Shown here: in pieces, positions 1 through 7,634 of the stretch | How the letters are laid out: each line of letters begins with the position of its first letter | Numbering within the stretch: position 1 is the stretch's first letter | NCBI GenBank assembly: GCA_026709415.1 | Contig: JAPOSZ010000034.1 | Location: 110,179-174,178, forward strand | Source: Flavobacteriaceae bacterium | Lineage (GTDB): Bacteria > Bacteroidota > Bacteroidia > Flavobacteriales > Flavobacteriaceae | Reading direction: 5' to 3' | Length of the DNA stretch: 64,000 nt | Translations under genes and position numbers: made by a program | The notes under the pieces: model-generated | Database searches by the model: none | What the model saw: only the letters and a program-made list of their open reading frames with translations | What the model was told of the DNA's origin: nothing

Positions 1-2557
1 TAATGTTTTCAACATCAGTTTCTCCTTTTTTTCTATGCTTTTGATACAAGTCGAGGTAGATGCTTTGATAATCTCGTTGGTCTCTTTCAGATAGAATTTC
101 ATTTCCAGAAAACTCATCAAAAGTTTCAAGAACATTTTTCAATTTCAATTGTTTGTTAAAAAGTAAAATGAAGTCCTTTTCGTTTTGTTCGCCGATGATT
201 TGTCTTTTTAAGGGAAATAGTGAAAGGATTTTTTCAACGATTGATTTATATCCTTCAAATTCTTTGTTATTTTCGGTATATCCATCGTAGTAGTCTTGAT
301 ACTTTTTCAGTAAGACAATTCCTTTGGCTTTTTCATCACCAAATAGAGCAATGGCTTCATTTGTTGACTTTTCGAGATTTCTGAAACTCACAATATTTCC
401 AAAGTTTTTAATTCTGTTTAAAATTCGATTTGTTCTTGAAAATGCTTGCATCAAGCCATGTAATCTGAGATTTTTATCAAGCCAAAGTGTATTCAAAGTT
501 TTCGCATCAAATCCAGTGAGAAACATGTTCACCACAATCAATAAATCGATTTCCCTTTCTTTGACTCTTTGACTGATGTCTTTGTAATAATTCTGAAATT
601 TTTCTGATGATGTATCAAATGATGTCTTGAACATGGCATTATAATCTTGGATGGCATCATCCAAAAAATCACGTGACCCTTGCTCTAAAAATTCTGTGTT
701 TTCAAGGTTTTCATCAATAAGCCCATCATGGTTGTCATCATTTTCATTGACGTTATAGCTGTAGATTAAGGCTATCTTTAGTTTTTTATCACTAGGTAGG
801 GTCTTCATTTTTGATTGAAAAACTTGATAGTATTTTTTAGCAACATCGATTGATGAAACAGCAAAAAGGGAGTTGAATCCTTTGAGTCTTCGACTGCTTA
901 ATTTATATGTTGCGTTTCGTTTGGTCTTTTGGTTAAACTGTTTCAGGATATAGTCTACAATTTTTGAATGTCTTTTAGGTGAATTCAGAGCCGCTTCTCG
1001 ATCAATATCAGGTACTTTATTGTTTTCGATTCTTTCCTCTTCACGAAATGTTTGAACCCAATCAACTTTAAAGGGCAACACATTTTCATCCGTAATGGCA
1101 TTAACAACAGTGTAAGAGTGCAATCGAATCCCAAAAACTTGCTCCGTAGTTTTGAATAACGTTTTACTACTGGAGGGGGCATTGACAGGAAAAATAGGCG
1201 TTCCCGTAAAACCAAACAAATGGTACTTTTTGAAAGCTTGAACTATTTTTTGGTGCATACTACCAAATTGAGATCGATGGCACTCATCAAAGATGATGAC
1301 CACATGTTTTTTGAAAACGGAATGTTTTGCATTCTTTTTGATAAATCGATCAAGCTTTTGAATGGTGGTAATGATGATCCTTGCTTGGGGATTTTCAAAT
1401 TGTGTTGTAAGAATTTTAGTACTAGCATTACCATTAGCGGCTCCTTTTTGAAACTTATCGTATTCTTTCATTGTTTGATAATCTAAGTCCTTACGATCGA
1501 CAACGAAAAGAATCTTTTCCAAATCAGGCAACTTACAAGCCAATTGTGCTGTTTTAAAACTTGTTAATGTTTTACCAGATCCTGTTGTATGCCAGATATA
1601 TCCTCCAGCATCAATGGTTCCATATTTTTTATAATTGGCGCTTATTTCAATGCGTCTTAAAATATGTTCGGTGGCTGCTATTTGATAGGGACGCATGACC
1701 AATAACTCTTCTTCAGAAGTATAAACACAGTAACGTGTTAAGATGCTTAAAAGAGTATGCTTTGCAAAAAATGTTTCTGCAAAACACATTAAATCTCTGA
1801 TATGATTGTTTTTTTCGTCAGTCCACCAACTTGTGAATTCGTAACTATTGCTTTTTGATTTTACTTCCCTTTTTAATCTCGAAGATTCTTTGACATGAAC
1901 TGATCGAGTGGTGTTACTATAATATTTGGTTTGAGTACCATTAGATATGACAAAGAGTTGAACATATTCAAATAAACCCGATTCTGACCAAAAACTTTCT
2001 CTTTGATAACGGTTAATTTGGTTGAAGGCTTCTCTTAATAAAGAACCTCTTTTTTTTAATTCAACATGGACTAAGGGGAATCCATTGACCAGAATGGTGA
2101 CATCATATCTATTTTTCCTTTTTCCTTCGTTTGCCTCATATTGATTGATGACTTGTAGATAATTATCATGAATATTGTCTTTTTGAATCAATCGAATGTT
2201 TTTGGTTGTTCCATCATCGCGTGTTAATATTTTAATGTAATCCTCTTGAATGACATTTGTCTTTTCTTTAATTCCTTGATTTTTGTTTGATATATATGAA
2301 TCAAAAAACCGTTTCCATTCTTTATTACTGAATTGATAATCATTGAGTTTTTCTAGTTGTATTCTCAAATTCTTTTTTAAACCCTCTTCATTTTTGATTG
2401 GCACATATTCATAGGCTTGCGCTTGAAGTTGTTGAATAAAAGATTTTTCAAGTTCGTACTCTGATTGATACTTCGTACTTCGATCTTTTTCTGAATCATA
2501 TTCAGAGACAACAGTGCTTTGAGGATTTAATGCAACGACGTTGTATTTAGTGCTCAC
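1..2557 (-). CDS. hsdR: Type I restriction enzyme R subunit, partial (3' end beyond the window)
   Basis: This is the ATP-dependent translocase and nuclease subunit of the type I restriction-modification system encoded just upstream. The frame is open from a GTG at 2557 to the window edge, giving about 852 residues; the C-terminus is missing. Visible in order: an N-terminal nuclease region with a PD-(D/E)xK-like pattern (NRYDVTILVNG then HVELKKRG), the Walker A motif HTTGSGKT near 1590, the DEAD-type motif IIFDECHRSQFG near 1290, and later SF2 motifs (FTGTP; VVNMFLTGFDA; QAFSRTNR). The GTG start overlaps the end of the last hsdS module by 11 bp, so translation is probably coupled. I chose GTG because the frame matches the normal family N-terminus there and no ATG lies near. 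Confidence 0.93.
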   Translation of the reverse strand, partial: MSTKYNVVALNPQSTVVSEYDSEKDRSTKYQSEYELEKSFIQQLQAQAYEYVPIKNEEGLKKNLRIQLEKLNDYQFSNKEWKRFFDSYISNKNQGIKEKTNVIQEDYIKILTRDDGTTKNIRLIQKDNIHDNYLQVINQYEANEGKRKNRYDVTILVNGFPLVHVELKKRGSLLREAFNQINRYQRESFWSESGLFEYVQLFVISNGTQTKYYSNTTRSVHVKESSRLKREVKSKSNSYEFTSWWTDEKNNHIRDLMCFAETFFAKHTLLSILTRYCVYTSEEELLVMRPYQIAATEHILRRIEISANYKKYGTIDAGGYIWHTTGSGKTLTSFKTAQLACKLPDLEKILFVVDRKDLDYQTMKEYDKFQKGAANGNASTKILTTQFENPQARIIITTIQKLDRFIKKNAKHSVFKKHVVIIFDECHRSQFGSMHQKIVQAFKKYHLFGFTGTPIFPVNAPSSSKTLFKTTEQVFGIRLHSYTVVNAITDENVLPFKVDWVQTFREEERIENNKVPDIDREAALNSPKRHSKIVDYILKQFNQKTKRNATYKLSSRRLKGFNSLFAVSSIDVAKKYYQVFQSKMKTLPSDKKLKIALIYSYNVNENDDNHDGLIDENLENTEFLEQGSRDFLDDAIQDYNAMFKTSFDTSSEKFQNYYKDISQRVKEREIDLLIVVNMFLTGFDAKTLNTLWLDKNLRLHGLMQAFSRTNRILNRIKNFGNIVSFRNLEKSTNEAIALFGDEKAKGIVLLKKYQDYYDGYTENNKEFEGYKSIVEKILSLFPLKRQIIGEQNEKDFILLFNKQLKLKNVLETFDEFSGNEILSERDQRDYQSIYLDLYQKHRKKGETDVENI

Positions 2558-3158
2558 TCGGTTTTTCTTTGAACGTTAATAGTTTATCACGATAGAATTC
2601 GTATTGCTTTTTTCTTGATTTTATTTCAGCAGGTAATCCCATAGATAAATCATTGATGAGCGTATCAAACTCTTCTAAAATGGAAGCTTTCATAATTTGT
2701 TGTGACATTGGTGGCATGGGAATCCTGATTTTTGCAAATCGTTGTTTTGAAATATTAAATCGCGTGACTCCGCTAACCGATTTTTTGATTTGTTTTCTGA
2801 AATGCTTACTTCTTAAATAGTGTTTTAAAAATTTAGGGTAAAATTGATAGCTATTGTTGAAACGAAACCCAAAGCAAAAGCTATTCAAATACAATGCATG
2901 GTTGACTTCATCAGTTACCACCGAAGACATGCCACAATCTTCGGGTGTTTCTGAAGAACCTGTGAAAATGACATCACCATATTCCATTTGATTTTGATTT
3001 TCATTCGCACCAACTTTGACAAACGATGTGATATTTTCCGTGTCAATTTCCATGTTATGAAACACATTCTTGTACGAGATGTATTTTACATTTCCATTAG
3101 AAAAATCATTTTTCGTTTTTCCCCTTAGACCACTAAAGAAATATCCTAATTCTCTCAA
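2547..3158 (-). CDS. hsdS: Half-HsdS module 4 (one target-recognition domain), currently out of frame with the upstream hsdS
   Basis: This 203-residue reading frame holds one target-recognition domain plus one conserved helical segment (LPAEIKSRKKQYEFYRDKLL), which is half of a normal HsdS. Its only local start is a TTG at 3158, just after the stop region of the preceding hsdS frame. Reading across the C8 tract at 3176-3183 with one extra base would join it directly to module 3 through the linker AIEYKELREL. The most economical reading is therefore a fourth module that is phase-OFF in this sequence, not an independent gene. It could still be made at low level by restart at TTG. It overlaps hsdR by 11 bp. 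Confidence 0.8.
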   Translation of the reverse strand: MRELGYFFSGLRGKTKNDFSNGNVKYISYKNVFHNMEIDTENITSFVKVGANENQNQMEYGDVIFTGSSETPEDCGMSSVVTDEVNHALYLNSFCFGFRFNNSYQFYPKFLKHYLRSKHFRKQIKKSVSGVTRFNISKQRFAKIRIPMPPMSQQIMKASILEEFDTLINDLSMGLPAEIKSRKKQYEFYRDKLLTFKEKPSEH

Positions 3159-4918
3159 TTCTTTATATTCAATTGCCCCCCCCGATTTTTGAAGGTTAGT
3201 AGTTCATTGCGATAGTATTCATTCTGTTTTCTTCTCGCTTTTTGCTCAGCAGGCAGACCAATAGATATATTAGTCGTTAGCTTGTCGAATTGATCTAGAA
3301 TGGAAACAATCTGATTTTGTTGTGAAATAGGTGGCACTGGGATTTTGAATTTCTCAACAGTATCTTTAGATAAACTTGGAATTCCAGCTCCTTTTTTCGA
3401 ATTCATTAATTCCCTTTGTCCGTTTTTCAAAACATAATAGAGGAATCGATTGGAGATGAAATTTTTATTCGGTTTCACGACATAGCAATGAGCATTTGCC
3501 CAGAAGTTTTCTTGCATATAATTCACATGGCCAGCTGAAGCTCCTCCTTGACTAATGGTAATGGTATTCGCTTCTGTATTGTATTGATTATACCATCCAG
3601 AAGGATTGATACCACCGTTGAGAACAGGGTATTTTCCATTCATCGTCAAAACGGATCGATTCAATTGTTTCCCTGTATTGATGTCTGATAGATGTTTCAA
3701 GTCAATATAAATTACCCCCCCCCTAATTTTGAAGGTTAGTAGTTCATTACGATAGTATTCGTACTGTTTTTTTCTTGCTTTTTGCTCAGCAGGGATACCT
3801 ATGGAAAGGTCGTTTGCAAGAGTATAGAATTCATCAAGAATGTGTACAATATGTTTTTGTTCAGAGACTGATAGAATAGGAATTTTGAATTGATTAACAA
3901 TACTAGAACTCAGATTATTAATCGTAGAACTTGCGATTGTATCACTAAGATATTTTAAAAATTTACTACTAGAGAGCACGTGAAATAAAAATCGACTATG
4001 AAGCATTTCATTGGTTCTTAAAACAGCCATAAAAGCCCCAAATGAACGATCTGAATTTTCTTTTATGTATGCAACCTTACCTACATGTTTTATGCTCCCA
4101 CTTGCTGTGCTAATTAAAATATCATTTGACTTTAATCTTTGATCATTCCGAATCGTCACACTCTTAGAAATGTATTTTACTTTTTCTAGATTTAGATAAT
4201 TACTTGAATAATCGATGTTGTTTGATCTTAAAATCATTGTTCCATTCTCTGAATCTATTTCGTCACTTTTTCGATAAGTGACCCCCCTGACATATGTAAT
4301 GAATTGCCCCAACGGCTCAAGTTCTATTTGCCCCCCCCCGTTTTTATTATCGAATGTCAAAAGAGCATTTCGATAATATTCATATTGTTTTTTACGAGCC
4401 TCAAGTTCCGCCTCAAGTTCCGCCTCAAGTTCCGCCTCAAGTTCGGTGAACTTGTCTAAAATTTTCGCTATTTCCTCCTGAATTTTAAGGGGGGGGGTAG
4501 GAATCTGAAGATTATTTAAATCTTTACCATACACGTGCGGTACTCCAGATCCTTTTTTTTTATTGTGAATTTCTTTCTGTTTGCTTTTAAGAAAATAGTA
4601 TAGGTATTTGGTATTTAGTATTTTATCATTTGCATCAACTGAAAAAGAATCAGATAAAAAAACGGGTATATCCCAGTATTTTACAAATCCTGCATACGCT
4701 CCCGAACCTGAAACCGATATAGTCTCACCGTTTCTATTTGAAGTATCATGATAATATGAAGGTTTTTGACCACCGCTAACCACTGGCACATTTCCATTTC
4801 TAGCATTTTGCCTTGTAATCATTGTACCTCTTTTAAAAGAACATACGTCTCCCAAGTTTCTATATTCGATCCCATCCGGACATAATTCTGAAATTAACTT
4901 TTCAACTTGGTTCATCAT
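3155..4918 (-). CDS. hsdS: Type I specificity subunit with three fused half-HsdS modules
   Basis: This subunit gives the type I complex its DNA specificity. The protein is about 587 residues, while a standard HsdS has roughly 400 residues and two recognition domains. Here three modules follow one another: module 1 (about residues 1-190, with a four-fold ELEA repeat in its helix), module 2 (about 195-380) and module 3 (about 385-580). Each ends with a helix of the type PAEQKARKKQYEYYRNELL followed by LTF. Modules are joined by glycines encoded by G tracts (forward-strand C tracts at 4331-4339 and 3715-3723). After the third tract (3176-3183) the frame ends at once in QLNIKN-stop. The start is one of two adjacent ATGs, overlapping the hsdM stop. 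A C9 run also lies inside module 1. It is probably phase-variable. Confidence 0.9.
   Translation of the reverse strand: MMNQVEKLISELCPDGIEYRNLGDVCSFKRGTMITRQNARNGNVPVVSGGQKPSYYHDTSNRNGETISVSGSGAYAGFVKYWDIPVFLSDSFSVDANDKILNTKYLYYFLKSKQKEIHNKKKGSGVPHVYGKDLNNLQIPTPPLKIQEEIAKILDKFTELEAELEAELEAELEARKKQYEYYRNALLTFDNKNGGGQIELEPLGQFITYVRGVTYRKSDEIDSENGTMILRSNNIDYSSNYLNLEKVKYISKSVTIRNDQRLKSNDILISTASGSIKHVGKVAYIKENSDRSFGAFMAVLRTNEMLHSRFLFHVLSSSKFLKYLSDTIASSTINNLSSSIVNQFKIPILSVSEQKHIVHILDEFYTLANDLSIGIPAEQKARKKQYEYYRNELLTFKIRGGVIYIDLKHLSDINTGKQLNRSVLTMNGKYPVLNGGINPSGWYNQYNTEANTITISQGGASAGHVNYMQENFWANAHCYVVKPNKNFISNRFLYYVLKNGQRELMNSKKGAGIPSLSKDTVEKFKIPVPPISQQNQIVSILDQFDKLTTNISIGLPAEQKARRKQNEYYRNELLTFKNRGGQLNIKN
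3176..3183. repeat. Homopolymer C8 (G8 on coding strand) at the hsdS module 3/4 joint
   Basis: Eight C on the + strand. On the coding strand the context is AAAAATC-G8-CAATTG. With eight G the frame ends six codons later. With nine G it reads through into module 4 (frame at 2547-3158). With ten G it hits TGA almost at once. This is a likely slipped-strand contingency site, present here in the state that separates module 4. Confidence 0.85.
3185..3250. repeat. Near-identical helix-coding repeat, copy 1 (pairs with 3725-3790)
   Basis: About 65 bp beside the poly-C tract encode the conserved PAEQKAR...YYRNELLTF helix. They are nearly identical to 3725-3790, and a more diverged copy lies near 2570-2632 at the end of module 4. 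Such repeats would allow homologous recombination between recognition modules as well as slippage. Confidence 0.75.
3715..3723. repeat. Homopolymer C9 (G9 on coding strand) at the hsdS module 2/3 joint
   Basis: Nine C on the + strand; the coding strand reads ATTA-G9-TAATT. Nine G fuse modules 2 and 3 (IRGGVIYI). With eight G the tract runs directly into TAA, and with ten a TGA follows within four codons. Either slip would yield a normal two-domain HsdS made of modules 1 and 2. Confidence 0.85.
3725..3790. repeat. Near-identical helix-coding repeat, copy 2 (pairs with 3185-3250)
   Basis: Second copy of the helix-coding segment directly next to a poly-C tract, at the end of hsdS module 2. It differs from the copy at 3185-3250 by only a few substitutions over about 65 bp. 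Confidence 0.75.
4331..4339. repeat. Homopolymer C9 (G9 on coding strand) at the hsdS module 1/2 joint
   Basis: Nine C on the + strand; the coding strand reads AATAAAAAC-G9-CAAATAG. Nine G read through (KNGGGQIE). Eight G give GGC AAA TAG, and ten G give a TGA five codons on. A slip would leave only module 1, a single half-HsdS. Confidence 0.85.
4398..4445. repeat. Four tandem 12-bp repeats encoding ELEA in the hsdS spacer helix
   Basis: Unit GCCTCAAGTTCC on the + strand, four copies, the last with one mismatch. It encodes (ELEA)4 in the coiled helix after the first recognition domain. In EcoR124I, 12-bp repeats encoding TAEL in the same helix set the spacer length between the two half-sites, so copy-number change here could alter specificity. 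Confidence 0.9.
4489..4497. repeat. Homopolymer G9 (C9 on coding strand) inside hsdS module 1
   Basis: Nine G on the + strand; the coding strand encodes the PTPPLK turn that ends the first recognition domain (CCT ACC CCC CCC CTT AAA). Any single-base slip would truncate the protein inside module 1, before the spacer helix. Unlike the other tracts it is not at a module joint. Confidence 0.8.
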
Positions 4919-6495
4919 CAAATGTTTGAACCTTCTAAATCTGAAACAATTGCATCGATTTCTTTTCTTAAAACTTGCTGACGACCAACGATCTCCTTAA
5001 TATAAGCATTCAATTTGATAATATCAACTATTTCGCTTTTGTCCTCTTCTTCCACATAACTCGATATACTTAGATTACACTCATTCTCCAAAACAACTTT
5101 ATTGTCAATCAAAGATGAAAAGTGTTTGATATCATTTCGATTAAAAATAGTTTCTAAAATTTTTCTACGATTTATCTCTCCTAGTTGATTTTTATTTCCA
5201 CTCTTTACAAATTCCGTTGAAGCATCAATAAACAGCACTTTATTATCTCTCTTACTTTTTTTAAGTACTATAATACATGTTGAAATTGAAGTCCCAAAAA
5301 ACAAATCAGATGGCAATTGAATGACTGTATCAACATAATTATTTTCAATTAGATATTTTCTAATCTTCATTTCAGCTCCGCCTCGATAGAGTGTTCCTGG
5401 AAATTGAACAATGGCTGCAGTACCCTCTGTTGATAATGACGAGAGCATATGCATTGTGAATGCCAAGTCTGCTTTACTTCTGGGAGCTAAAACGCCTGCT
5501 GGTGAAAAACGTGAATCATCAATGAGTAAAGGATTTGCGTTCCCTTCCCATTTAATGGAATAGGGTGGATTAGAAACAATCGCGTCAAAAGGTCCCTCAT
5601 CCAAATGTTTTGGATCAATCAATGTATCACCAAGTGCTATATCAAATTTGTCAAAATTGATGTCATGAAGGATCATGTTAATACGACATAAGTTATATGT
5701 TGTTAGGTTTATTTCTTGACCATAAAAACCTTGACGAATTTGTTCCTTACCAAGAACTTTTGCAAACTGTAGTAGAAGCGATCCACTTCCTGCTGCCGGA
5801 TCGTAGACTTTTTTAATTTCTTTTTTATCCCCAATCGTTATCCTTGCTAATAATTCGCTGACTTCTTGAGGTGTGAAAAATTCACCTCCCGATTTACCTG
5901 CTCCTGATGCGTACATGGTCATTAGAAATTCATAAGCATCACCGAAAGCATCAATCGAGTTATCAGCATATTCGCCAAATTCAAGGTTTTGAATTGATTG
6001 AAGAATACTGACTAGTTTTTTATTTCTGTTTTCAACAGTATTCCCTAATTTAGGGGAATTAACATCAATGTCATTAAATAAACCTTTAAAGTCACTTTCA
6101 CTATCGGTACCAATAGCTGAACTTTCAATGTTAGAAAAAACCTGCTCTAATGTTTCATTCAAATTGGAATCATTGGGGGCATAATAAGTCACATTTTTGA
6201 ATAGTTCACTTGGAAGTATGTAAAATCCTTTTTCACTAATAGTACCCTCTCTTCCATTTTCAGCTTTTTCATCAGATAATTTCGCATAATCAAAGTTTGG
6301 GTCTAACTTTCTTTCTTCTTTGTTGATGTAATTACTAATATTTTCACTAATAAATCGGTAAAACAAGATGCCAAGCACGTATTGTTTAAAATCCCATCCA
6401 TCAACACTTCCGCGTAAATCATTGGCGATTTTCCATATAGTCTTGTGTAATTCTGCACGTTCTTTTTGACTATTTACGGTTCTACTATTTACCAT
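4918..6495 (-). CDS. hsdM: Type I restriction-modification system methyltransferase subunit
   Basis: N6-adenine DNA methyltransferase that pairs with HsdS to modify DNA, and with HsdR to cleave it. It shows the N-terminal helical domain typical of the EcoR124I (type IC) family (ERAELHKTIWKIANDLRGSV), the AdoMet motif I VYDPAAGSGSLLL, and the catalytic motif IV SNPPYS. It is about 525 residues, normal for the family. The start at 6495 (MVNSRTVNS) matches the family N-terminus better than the in-frame TTG at 6549. The stop overlaps the hsdS start, and a good promoter lies upstream at 6610-6639. The gene looks intact, so methylation capacity depends on which HsdS form is made. Confidence 0.95.
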   Translation of the reverse strand: MVNSRTVNSQKERAELHKTIWKIANDLRGSVDGWDFKQYVLGILFYRFISENISNYINKEERKLDPNFDYAKLSDEKAENGREGTISEKGFYILPSELFKNVTYYAPNDSNLNETLEQVFSNIESSAIGTDSESDFKGLFNDIDVNSPKLGNTVENRNKKLVSILQSIQNLEFGEYADNSIDAFGDAYEFLMTMYASGAGKSGGEFFTPQEVSELLARITIGDKKEIKKVYDPAAGSGSLLLQFAKVLGKEQIRQGFYGQEINLTTYNLCRINMILHDINFDKFDIALGDTLIDPKHLDEGPFDAIVSNPPYSIKWEGNANPLLIDDSRFSPAGVLAPRSKADLAFTMHMLSSLSTEGTAAIVQFPGTLYRGGAEMKIRKYLIENNYVDTVIQLPSDLFFGTSISTCIIVLKKSKRDNKVLFIDASTEFVKSGNKNQLGEINRRKILETIFNRNDIKHFSSLIDNKVVLENECNLSISSYVEEEDKSEIVDIIKLNAYIKEIVGRQQVLRKEIDAIVSDLEGSNI

Positions 6496-6609
6496 GTTAA
6501 TGATTTCTAATTTGAATTTTCGTTGAGCAACTTCATACCATTGATACAAATCACTGAGATACCTTTATTTAAAGTAAATTAAGTTCTACATTTCATTGAA
6601 CCCGGCTAA

Positions 6610-6639
6610 CAAAATTAGAGTTTTGACTAACTCAACAAA
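6610..6639 (-). promoter_or_regulatory. Probable Bacteroidota promoter of the hsd operon
   Basis: Reading on the minus strand: TTTG (6639-6636), 18 bases, then TAATTTTG (6617-6610). This matches the -33/-7 consensus TTTG-N19-TANNTTTG known for Bacteroidota. It lies about 115 bp upstream of the chosen hsdM start. Confidence 0.6.
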
Positions 6640-6692
6640 TAGTTCAAGTTAAATTACTTTCAAAGTCAAGTCTTCCAAGGTTTTTCCAAAAG

Positions 6693-7634
6693 TCAAATTT
6701 CAAACCTGTTGGGACCGTTTGTAAAATAAAAGTCAAGATTTTGCAGCCTCTTGGTAATCGAAGCTTTCTGACTATAATTTCTTTCAAACGCTTCTTTAAT
6801 CGCAGGGGAATTAAGCCAATTATAAGTATCCCTATCGACTGTTTGATTTTCAATGGATACTAAAAATTTTTTGTCTAAATCATTAAGTGATTGATGTATT
6901 CTTTGAGCTGTGTAGCGAATGGATTCTACACATAAATTGTAATCAAAATAAAATCTGCTCATTCCAATAAATTGAGTCTTTACTTTTTCTTCCCATATTT
7001 TGCGTAGAGGATTTAATATATTGAAAATGGAGGCACTACTCAGAATTAAGTTTTTAAAAATCCCCTCTTTTATTTTTTCTGTAATCTGATCTCTGCTGAG
7101 GAAAACATAAGAATCAAATGCATCTCTTGCATGCTGCCTTGCTAAGCAAGTAAGCAGTTTACTTCCCATAATTTGCCAATCAGGAATTAGTCTCACTTCG
7201 AATGGCTCTACATGAAACTCTCTTGCAATAACTTTATTAATCGGTTGACTTATCACTTCACCAATGGCTTCTCTACTATCAATTGATGTATCTATGAATA
7301 TCTCTATATCATTTTTTTTCACGTAGCTTCTTAATCTGCCTTCTTCTCTGTGAACTTGGTATCCCTTTGCCACTAGAGTTTCTTTAATTCTTCTAAGGTG
7401 ATAAAAAATATTACTCTTTGCCTTTTCATGACCTTCATGAATCAGGTATTTCAGATCTATGTCTGTTGATAAACGATACAAGTCGTCAAAGAGAAAGAAA
7501 TTAATTGCAGTCCCCCCCCCCCCGTGTAAAGCAAACATATCAAATTCGTTCACTATGGGAAGTATTTCTAGAACTAAAGAAGCTTTTTCTAAATACTCTT
7601 TGTTAAATGGTATTTTTTTATTCCTATCAAACAT
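6693..7634 (-). CDS. abiEii: AbiEii-family nucleotidyltransferase toxin with a G12 tract in its active-site motif
   Basis: Toxin partner of a type IV AbiE toxin-antitoxin operon; the family has a DNA polymerase beta-like nucleotidyltransferase fold. Visible are the GG-T motif (LHGGGGTAINFF, about residue 40) followed by the STDIDLKY catalytic DxD motif, and an all-helical C-terminal half. Length is 313 residues, normal. The GG-T motif is encoded by twelve consecutive G (7512-7523), giving four Gly where most relatives have two. Losing or gaining one base would stop translation before the DxD motif. The start overlaps the end of the upstream antitoxin gene by 8 bp, so the three abiE genes form one operon. 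Confidence 0.88.
   Translation of the reverse strand: MFDRNKKIPFNKEYLEKASLVLEILPIVNEFDMFALHGGGGTAINFFLFDDLYRLSTDIDLKYLIHEGHEKAKSNIFYHLRRIKETLVAKGYQVHREEGRLRSYVKKNDIEIFIDTSIDSREAIGEVISQPINKVIAREFHVEPFEVRLIPDWQIMGSKLLTCLARQHARDAFDSYVFLSRDQITEKIKEGIFKNLILSSASIFNILNPLRKIWEEKVKTQFIGMSRFYFDYNLCVESIRYTAQRIHQSLNDLDKKFLVSIENQTVDRDTYNWLNSPAIKEAFERNYSQKASITKRLQNLDFYFTNGPNRFEI
7512..7523. repeat. Homopolymer C12 (G12 on coding strand) in the abiEii catalytic motif
   Basis: Twelve C on the + strand encode Gly-Gly-Gly-Gly in the nucleotidyltransferase motif. G11 leads to TAG about 19 codons later and G13 to TAA within four codons, both before the catalytic aspartates. It is the longest G/C run in the window and a strong candidate slippage switch. 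Confidence 0.88.

Noticed and set aside
4550..4562. Poly-T run in hsdS as a switch
   Set aside because: A/T runs of this size are common throughout the AT-rich window, unlike the G/C runs.
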